Positions 42,273 to 47,919 of a stretch of 47,919 bases of DNA are shown one piece after another. Under the pieces are notes generated by a model. The model ran no database searches and was not told the DNA's origin. It saw nothing but the letters and a program-made list of their open reading frames with translations. Position 1 is the stretch's first letter; every line of letters begins with the position of its first letter. Location: contig NZ_JACHEO010000024.1 in NCBI RefSeq assembly GCF_014201505.1, positions 1 through 47,919 of the forward strand. The letters run 5' to 3'. The position numbers were made by a program, and so were the translations under genes. The stretch comes from Desulfoprunum benzoelyticum. GTDB lineage: Bacteria; Desulfobacterota; Desulfobulbia; Desulfobulbales; Desulfocapsaceae.

Positions 42273-43341
42273 AATCGGATGGCGGGTTGCGGAGGAATTT
42301 AAGAAATTTCGATTTCTCGACCGCATTCGAGTAGGCGTCGTCAGGACTGATCATCTTTTTCTCGAGATATTCCATGATAGCGTCGTCCAGGGTCTGCATG
42401 CCGAATTTTTTCCCCGTCTGCATCGACGACAGAATCTGGTAGGTCTTGGCCTCACGGATCAGATTGCGGACTGCCGGCGTCGCGATCAGAATCTCGAGCG
42501 CGGCACATCGTCCCTTGACATCAACTCGCTTGAACAGGGTCTGGGAGACGACGGCCTTCAAGGCATCGGCCAGGGTTGAACGGACCTGTCCCTGCTGGGT
42601 TGCCGGGAAGATCTCGATGACGCGATCCACGGTCTTCATCGCGTTGATCGTGTGCAGCGTGCCGAAGACCAGATGCCCAGTCATGGCCGCCTCCATCGCC
42701 AGGGATATCGTTTCCAGATCACGCATCTCGCCAACCATGATGATGTCCGGATCCTCACGCAACGCTCCGCGCAGGGCCGCGGAAAACGACCGGGTGTGGC
42801 TTCCCACCTCGCGGTGGTTGATGATGCATTTCTGACTCTTGTGGACAAACTCGATCGGGTCTTCGATCGTCAGGATATGATCCTTCCGCGTCTTGTTCGC
42901 CTCATCAACGATCGCCGCCAGCGTCGTCGACTTGCCGGAGCCGGTCGGCCCGGTCACCAGAACCAGGCCTTTCGGCAGATGGGCCAGGCGGGCGATGACC
43001 TTCGGCAAACCGAGCTGCTCGCAGGTCAGGATCTCGCTGGGGATCTCGCGGAAGACCGCCCCGATCCCATATTTCTGCTGGAAGAAATTGCAGCGGTAGC
43101 GAGCCAGACCGGGAATTTCATAGCCGAAATCGATATCGCCGGTCTCTTCGAACAGTTTGATCTTCTCTTCAGGACAGATCTCGTACAGCATGTTGCGCAG
43201 TTCTTCATGTCCCATCTTCTTGAACTTCACCCGCTCCATATCACCCCGGATACGGAGCAATGGCTGCTGTTCCGCGACCATGTGAAGGTCGGAGGCCCCT
43301 TCATCATTCATCAGCTTGAAAAATGCGTCAATCTGCGCCAT
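42259..43341 (-). CDS. pilT: Type IV pilus retraction ATPase PilT (or PilU)
   Basis: A 360-residue secretion ATPase. The N-terminal PAS-like domain carries GASDLHM and LLRIRGDMERV. The ATPase core holds Walker A GPTGSGKST (131-139), the Asp box (TIEDPIEFVH), Walker B (DPDIIMVGEMRD), and the His box (HLVFGTLHTINAMKTVDRVIE). PilT depolymerises type IV pili for twitching and DNA uptake. It converges on comEC, a functional link to transformation. PilT and PilU are hard to tell apart here; the C terminus lacks a clear AIRNLI-type PilT motif and instead has PAVRNLIREAK, which fits PilT reasonably well. Confidence 0.92.
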   Translation of the reverse strand: MAQIDAFFKLMNDEGASDLHMVAEQQPLLRIRGDMERVKFKKMGHEELRNMLYEICPEEKIKLFEETGDIDFGYEIPGLARYRCNFFQQKYGIGAVFREIPSEILTCEQLGLPKVIARLAHLPKGLVLVTGPTGSGKSTTLAAIVDEANKTRKDHILTIEDPIEFVHKSQKCIINHREVGSHTRSFSAALRGALREDPDIIMVGEMRDLETISLAMEAAMTGHLVFGTLHTINAMKTVDRVIEIFPATQQGQVRSTLADALKAVVSQTLFKRVDVKGRCAALEILIATPAVRNLIREAKTYQILSSMQTGKKFGMQTLDDAIMEYLEKKMISPDDAYSNAVEKSKFLKFLRNPPSDFTEV

Positions 43342-43424
43342 ACCGTTTCTCTCCTCGATTTCTTGTCAGCAGAATTCAACCAGCCTGCCGGCGGCCTTCA
43401 GCCGACGGCAGCCCTGTTATGCGA

Positions 43425-44108
43425 TTACACTATCACCGTTTTTTTGATAAAACTGACGACATCCTCCGCCTCATCGAGCACCTTCAGCAACAACATGTCT
43501 TCCTTGTCGATATTGCCTGCCGCCAGGAGCGTTTCCCTGATCCAGCCAACAAGTCCAGTCCAGAAACCACTGCCGACCAGCACGATCGGAAAAGGCTTGA
43601 TGCGCTGCGTCTGAATCAGGGTCATCGCCTCGAAAAGTTCATCAAGCGAACCAAAGCCGCCGGGCATACAGACAAATGCCATCGAATACTTCATGAACAT
43701 GACTTTTCGTACAAAAAAATACTTGAAATGCAAGGGGAAATTCGTATACGGATTCGGCGCCTGCTCGTGCGGCAGGCTGATATTCAGTCCGATCGATACC
43801 CCGCCGGCCTCCATGGCCCCCTTGTTGGCCGCCTCCATGATACCGGGGCCACCGCCGGTAATGATCGCATACCCTGCGTCGGCAAGACCGGCAGCGATCT
43901 CCTCGGCCAGCTGGTAATACTTGTGCTCTTTCGGCGTCCTGGCTGATCCGTAAATCGTCACTCCCGGCAGCCCCACGGCCGACATCGCATCGAAACCATC
44001 GACAAATTCAGACATGATCCTGAACATCCGCCAGGAATCCCCGACCACGGTGTTGTCCAGGCAATATTTCGGTTCTCTTCTGATTCTTCTCCGCTCCTGA
44101 AACTCCAT
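43425..44108 (-). CDS. LOG family protein (TIGR00730-like nucleotide 5'-monophosphate phosphoribohydrolase)
   Basis: A 227-residue Rossmann-like protein with the LOG family hallmark PGGFGSLDELFE and the upstream AIITGGGPGIMEAANKGAMEAGG. Plant homologues release cytokinin bases; bacterial ones split nucleoside monophosphates into base and ribose phosphate. Older annotation as lysine decarboxylase is not supported by function. The gene is 14 bp after the TPR gene end region in the opposite transcription order: the TPR gene lies downstream of selA, and this gene follows that on the same strand. Confidence 0.88.
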   Translation of the reverse strand: MEFQERRRIRREPKYCLDNTVVGDSWRMFRIMSEFVDGFDAMSAVGLPGVTIYGSARTPKEHKYYQLAEEIAAGLADAGYAIITGGGPGIMEAANKGAMEAGGVSIGLNISLPHEQAPNPYTNFPLHFKYFFVRKVMFMKYSMAFVCMPGGFGSLDELFEAMTLIQTQRIKPFPIVLVGSGFWTGLVGWIRETLLAAGNIDKEDMLLLKVLDEAEDVVSFIKKTVIV

Positions 44109-44122
44109 AACGCCCCTTACCC

Positions 44123-46273
44123 TTAATTTCGCATGAAACCCCGAGCCGTACCTGCGAGCTCGGGAGAAAGATCATGGCTCTGCAAGACTTTGGCGAACCA
44201 TCGATCCGCCTGCCTTTTCCTGCCGAGCTTCAACCACAGCTGCCCGAGACAGACCTGGATCTCCGGGAGAATTCTCTTGTCGCCACGGCACTTCATCAGG
44301 TTCTGCCGGGCTTCGGCCAGCATATCGCAGGCGATCTGCACCTTGGCCAACCTCAATCTGGATGCCGCATTGTCGGGATTGAGTTCAACCCCTTTGTCGC
44401 ATAAGGCCAGGGCGATCTGATGTCCCTCCCCTTCCTCCATATACACCAATCCGAGCAGGCTCAACGCCTCGGGATCAAGCTCATTGAACCGCAACGCCTT
44501 CTGAAGCCAGATCTTCGCCTCCTCCTTCCGCCCCAGGCCATAACAGGTCTCGCCGAGGTACCTCAAGGCCGGTCCGGACTGCTGCCCGCCTGTCGCTGCG
44601 TCGTGCCATTCCATCAACAGCGGGTACGCCCTGTCAAACAAACCGAGATGGCAGTACAACTTTGCCAACTGCAGTTGCAGATCTTTTCTGATCTCCAGGC
44701 CGTCATCCTCACAGTATACCTCCAACGCCCGTTCGAAATATTTCAAACTTCCATGCAGTTCACCGCGCCGAACCTCACCCAGTCCGAGATTGTACAACGC
44801 CATAAAATTATCCGGTTCGATGGCAAGCGCTTTTCTGAAGCTTTCCCGGGCAACGGAATGTCGGTCCAGCATCGCGTAGGTTACACCCAGGCTATTGAGA
44901 AGATTGACGTTGTCTGGGTCGCAGACGAGACCACGTCTGTATTCCGCCATCGCCTTCGACAGATCGCCATCGCCATAGTAGATGTCGCCGCTGATATTGA
45001 GACTGACGGCGTCAAACTCGACGACTGCCCCGGGACCAAAGAACGCTCCATGCAGCAGAGCCTTGCGACAATTCGCGGGGATTTCGCCCTTGTGAAAATC
45101 GGCGAACGGATAGGCGCCGATTCCAGCGGAAACCTGGAGATCTGCACCGGTTTCACGATCGAGTGTCCGCAGGAGTTCGACTACCTGCTGATGGGCCTCC
45201 CGGCCTGTAACCCCCTCAAGAAACAGTATGACGGATGCCGCATCTGCGAAGCAGAGACCAGGGGCGAGATGCCTGCCGACCAGATTGGCTAGTCGATCTC
45301 CCGCCCAACCCTCCTTTGCCAGTTCAACTAGACAAAATTGCTTCGATCTCGAGTATTTCCTCCGAACTTTACATATAAGGCCTTCGCTCGGGGGAAAGAG
45401 AGGATGCCGCTCCGGATGGGCAAGGACCCGGTAATCGCAGAAGGTGAACGGGCCACGCCGCTCAGCGGTCTGGAGGGCAGCCCAGGCCTCAGACAGGAGC
45501 CTGTCCCGCTCTTCCTCTATCGCCGCTTTCGGCAATGATTCACCCATCCTGCTGCTGGATCCGACATGGACCCGATAAAAGCCATCCCTCTTCAGCAGAG
45601 CGACGAGCTTCGAGCCATAGCGTTCGGAGAAATCCTCATCCTGCATATCCCGGAGAAAAATAGCAAAAACGCACTGCCCCAGATGATGGACAATTCCGCT
45701 GTCGCCGACACAAGCCTGCAGGGCGAAAGCCGCTCTTCGGGCATTTTGAAAGGCGTCCCGTGATGACCTGGTGCGTGGCGGGAGTTCAATCAGCACCAGA
45801 TGAAAGGGACCGGTTTCCGGCGGGGTTTCAAGGAGGGCATACAGGTGGGTAATATTGCACAGGCCACTTACCGCCTCGATCCTGGTCCGTTTGACGGCAA
45901 GAAAATCACGGAACGCCGCCGCCTGCACCTCGGCAAGCCAATCCTTCGCCATTCTGTCGACAACGAGAGGATCGAGGCCGGACAAACGGGCAACCACTAC
46001 CTGCCTCCTGCCGGTGACAAACGGCAGCAACAGTCCGTCCGGAGCGAATATGACAGTCTCGTGGTCAGCCACACCCGGGTCGAAGAGATCTGCCGCCATC
46101 GCCCTGACCTCCTCCGGCAGGACCGTTTCCAAAACTTTCAATTCGGCGTAAAAGGCGACGGCAGCCGCCGTCGGTATCCTTTCCCGCAGTATCCTGGAAT
46201 ATTCCTGCGAAAAGCGGATGAAGTCTTGATTCTCGACAGTCCAGTCGATGGCCGGGATGGGAAATCTTTCCAT
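44123..46273 (-). CDS. TPR protein with degenerate GGDEF-like domains
   Basis: A 716-residue protein. Residues about 120-270 and 300-430 look like nucleotide cyclase (GGDEF-type) folds that lack the GGDEF catalytic motif: FHLVLIELPPRTRSSRDAFQNARRAAF and VSAGIGAYPFADF, where the latter corresponds to the end of a GGDEF domain. From about 440 to the end there are at least six TPR units (DLSKAMAEYRRGLVCDPDNVNLLNSLG, HSVARESFRKALAIEPDNFMALYNLG, given in part). It is likely a cytosolic scaffold, perhaps a nucleotide sensor. The ATG overlaps the selA stop as TGATG; a GTG one codon earlier is also possible. The pseudo-enzyme reading is inference. Confidence 0.82.
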   Translation of the reverse strand: MERFPIPAIDWTVENQDFIRFSQEYSRILRERIPTAAAVAFYAELKVLETVLPEEVRAMAADLFDPGVADHETVIFAPDGLLLPFVTGRRQVVVARLSGLDPLVVDRMAKDWLAEVQAAAFRDFLAVKRTRIEAVSGLCNITHLYALLETPPETGPFHLVLIELPPRTRSSRDAFQNARRAAFALQACVGDSGIVHHLGQCVFAIFLRDMQDEDFSERYGSKLVALLKRDGFYRVHVGSSSRMGESLPKAAIEEERDRLLSEAWAALQTAERRGPFTFCDYRVLAHPERHPLFPPSEGLICKVRRKYSRSKQFCLVELAKEGWAGDRLANLVGRHLAPGLCFADAASVILFLEGVTGREAHQQVVELLRTLDRETGADLQVSAGIGAYPFADFHKGEIPANCRKALLHGAFFGPGAVVEFDAVSLNISGDIYYGDGDLSKAMAEYRRGLVCDPDNVNLLNSLGVTYAMLDRHSVARESFRKALAIEPDNFMALYNLGLGEVRRGELHGSLKYFERALEVYCEDDGLEIRKDLQLQLAKLYCHLGLFDRAYPLLMEWHDAATGGQQSGPALRYLGETCYGLGRKEEAKIWLQKALRFNELDPEALSLLGLVYMEEGEGHQIALALCDKGVELNPDNAASRLRLAKVQIACDMLAEARQNLMKCRGDKRILPEIQVCLGQLWLKLGRKRQADRWFAKVLQSHDLSPELAGTARGFMRN

Positions 46274-47682
46274 CACAATACTGGACCCTTGCCAAAATAG
46301 CCTACTAAAATATCGGCAACCATGGCGATCTCATTTTCCTGTATCGTCCTCATATCCATTATAAATTTATCATTCTCTATTCTGCCGATCAGAGGCACCG
46401 GCAACTGACGGAAGTCCGTCTCCACCGCATTCAGACTCATGTCTTGCGGTTGAAGGGCAACCGCCCAGGAGGGAAGATTATATTCCGGCATGGCCCCGCC
46501 TCCGACTCGGGAAACGGTCGACATCAGCGACAGAACACAACGGTCGGCAATATCTTTGCTGGTGCGTCGAAGCAACGCCTGGGCCCGCTTTTTAATCTTA
46601 TCCGCAGAAATCGTCAGCATCGCCAATGTCGGAATATTCTGCAGAGCAGCGATGGGGTCAAAGTATTCACGCAGGATTATCTCCAACGAAGACAGTGTGA
46701 ACTTGTCAATTCTGAGGGCACGGTTCAAAGGATTTTTTTTCACCCGCTCTATGACGTCCCGCTTTCCGACAATAATCCCCGCCTGTGGTCCACCAAGCAG
46801 TTTATCGCCGCTAAAGGTGACGACATCCACCCCCGCCTTGACGATCTCCTGCACCGTGGGCTCCCGCGGCAGACCGAATCTGGAGAGATCGACAAGGCAG
46901 CCGCTCCCCAGGTCCTCCATCACGAGCACGCCATGTTTGTGTGCCAGCTGAACCATCTCTTCGGCTGAAAGTTCGGCAGTAAAACCGATGATCCTGAAGT
47001 TGGATGTATGTACTTTGAGCAGCATCGACGTCTCCGGAGTGATCGCCCTCTCGTAGTCGAACAGATGGGTCCGGTTGGTGGCTCCGACTTCAATCAACCG
47101 GGCACCGCTCTTGGCCATGACATCCGGAATACGGAACGATCCGCCGATTTCCACCAGCTGCCCCCTCGACACTATGACCTCGGTCCCCCGGGCAAGCGTC
47201 TCGAGAACAAGCAGTACCGCGGCTGCATTATTGTTTACGACAAGGGCTGCCTCGGCTCCAGTCAGATCGCAGATGATCTTCTCCACCAGGCTGTAACGGC
47301 TCCCCCGCTTTCCGGTATCGAGACTGAATTCCAGGTTTGAATAATGTGCCCCTGCCTGCATGAGCGCCTCAGCAGCCTTACGGGACAGCAGCGACCGTCC
47401 GAGATTGGTATGAATGACCACACCGGTGCCGTTGATGACCCGACGAAAATTCGGCCGTTTCTGTTTCTCTATTTCAGTTCTAAAAAGCTGTATCCAGGCA
47501 ATATCAGACAGTTCATCGACAACCTCTCCCGCGAGTATCCGCCGGCGCTGTTCTTCAATGCATCTCTGGACCGCGAGCTTGACGATGGCGGGAGGAGTTT
47601 CTGGCTCAACGAACTGATCAAGTCGCTTGATGCATTCATCGACTTTTGGGAGATTGCGCAGGAGATCGTGTTGAGTGGCCAT
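46273..47682 (-). CDS. selA: L-seryl-tRNA(Sec) selenium transferase
   Basis: A 469-residue PLP enzyme that converts Ser-tRNA(Sec) to Sec-tRNA(Sec) using selenophosphate. Clear signatures: RRVINGTGVVIHTNLGRSLLS, NNNAAAVLLVLETLARG, MEDLGSGCLVDLSRFG, and the PLP lysine K294 in VVTFSGDKLLGGPQAG. Residue numbering matches E. coli (K295). The start MATQHDLL fits the family; the frame is open 21 codons upstream, without a ribosome binding site. selB and selC are not in the window; the next gene is a TPR protein instead of the usual selB. The host should therefore encode selenoproteins. Confidence 0.95.
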   Translation of the reverse strand: MATQHDLLRNLPKVDECIKRLDQFVEPETPPAIVKLAVQRCIEEQRRRILAGEVVDELSDIAWIQLFRTEIEKQKRPNFRRVINGTGVVIHTNLGRSLLSRKAAEALMQAGAHYSNLEFSLDTGKRGSRYSLVEKIICDLTGAEAALVVNNNAAAVLLVLETLARGTEVIVSRGQLVEIGGSFRIPDVMAKSGARLIEVGATNRTHLFDYERAITPETSMLLKVHTSNFRIIGFTAELSAEEMVQLAHKHGVLVMEDLGSGCLVDLSRFGLPREPTVQEIVKAGVDVVTFSGDKLLGGPQAGIIVGKRDVIERVKKNPLNRALRIDKFTLSSLEIILREYFDPIAALQNIPTLAMLTISADKIKKRAQALLRRTSKDIADRCVLSLMSTVSRVGGGAMPEYNLPSWAVALQPQDMSLNAVETDFRQLPVPLIGRIENDKFIMDMRTIQENEIAMVADILVGYFGKGPVL

Positions 47683-47803
47683 AGAATCAGTTCTGCAAAC
47701 AGGTTGAAATAAGAGGAAATTACGATGGAGTTTCATAAAATTCAATATGTTTTGAATATCATGGTCTTCTTACTCATATAGCTATGGCCGGGCAAGTTAT
47801 TTT

Positions 47804-47919
47804 TTACATGAACACAAATATCTCCTTGACATGGTCCAGGAGATACAGTAGTTTGCCGCGGTCTTTGGGTGACGGGACGTGTTGAATGAAGCGCGTGTGG
47901 TTGCGAAGAGGCGTGGCGG
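47804..47919 (-). CDS. C-terminal fragment of an unidentified protein, cut by the window edge
   Basis: The minus strand is open from the right edge to a TAA at 47804-47806 and encodes 37 residues ending LLYLLDHVKEIFVFM. Codon third positions are GC-rich in this frame and the other two minus frames give poor protein sequence. I do not recognise it. Its gene lies mostly outside the window, upstream of selA on the same strand, with about 120 bp between the two. Confidence 0.45.
   Translation of the reverse strand, partial: ATPLRNHTRFIQHVPSPKDRGKLLYLLDHVKEIFVFM

Overview
The window is about 48 kb of GC-rich bacterial chromosome, densely packed with ordinary-looking housekeeping genes. The gene content suggests an anaerobic Desulfobacterota bacterium (Desulfobulbales- or Desulfuromonadales-like). 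The pointers are a secreted nine-heme cytochrome c, a tungsten-type aldehyde:ferredoxin oxidoreductase with its own cofactor genes, a ThiC paralogue under a cobalamin riboswitch (anaerobic benzimidazole synthesis), selA, a stand-alone IMP cyclohydrolase, pilT, and waaA (Gram-negative LPS). This placement is inferred from gene content only.

Layout. 0-3.8 kb: a WYL-family regulator, tRNA-Thr(CGT) with promoter and terminator, a nonaheme cytochrome, and an RlpA/SPOR cell-wall protein. 3.8-8.5 kb (minus strand): trpE-G-D-C-F. 8.6-13.6 kb (minus): hslR, IMP cyclohydrolase, purN, pyrR and an RlhA-like U32 protein, then rpsT with its own promoter and terminator. 13.7-19.3 kb: folE2 behind a structured leader, small proteins, a redoxin, an NlpC/P60 lipoprotein, DUF3465, darP and gpmI. 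19.4-26.1 kb (plus): an operon for tungsto/molybdopterin maturation and its enzyme, made of an unrecognised protein, moeA, moeA-PBP fusion, aor, moaD-like and moeB/thiF-like genes. 26.2-29.7 kb: a GGDEF-PilZ protein, dodecin, acylphosphatase and a double-ATPase ABC protein. 29.7-31.4 kb (minus): the ThiC paralogue with promoter, cobalamin riboswitch and terminator. 31.6-36.2 kb (plus): a RAYT transposase overlapping uvrC, then two left-handed beta-helix acyltransferases and an unknown membrane-anchored protein. 36.4-37.4 kb: twin lipoproteins of an unrecognised family. 37.5-47.7 kb: rsmE, waaA, comEC, pilT, a LOG-family protein, a TPR protein and selA. The right edge cuts a further minus-strand gene.

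The most interesting points are these. (1) The gene that would be called thiC by homology carries a full cobalamin riboswitch and transcription terminator, so it is better read as bzaF (5-hydroxybenzimidazole synthase). (2) The first gene of the AOR cofactor operon looks like a tandem pair of MoaD-like beta-grasp domains without the terminal Gly-Gly. Its first domain can be aligned by eye to the MoaD encoded later in the same operon. (3) The tandem lipoproteins share a strongly conserved domain of about 92 residues that I do not recognise. (4) A RAYT transposase reads directly into uvrC, and selA reads directly into a TPR protein, each through a TGATG junction. (5) folE2 follows a strong unexplained RNA hairpin region.
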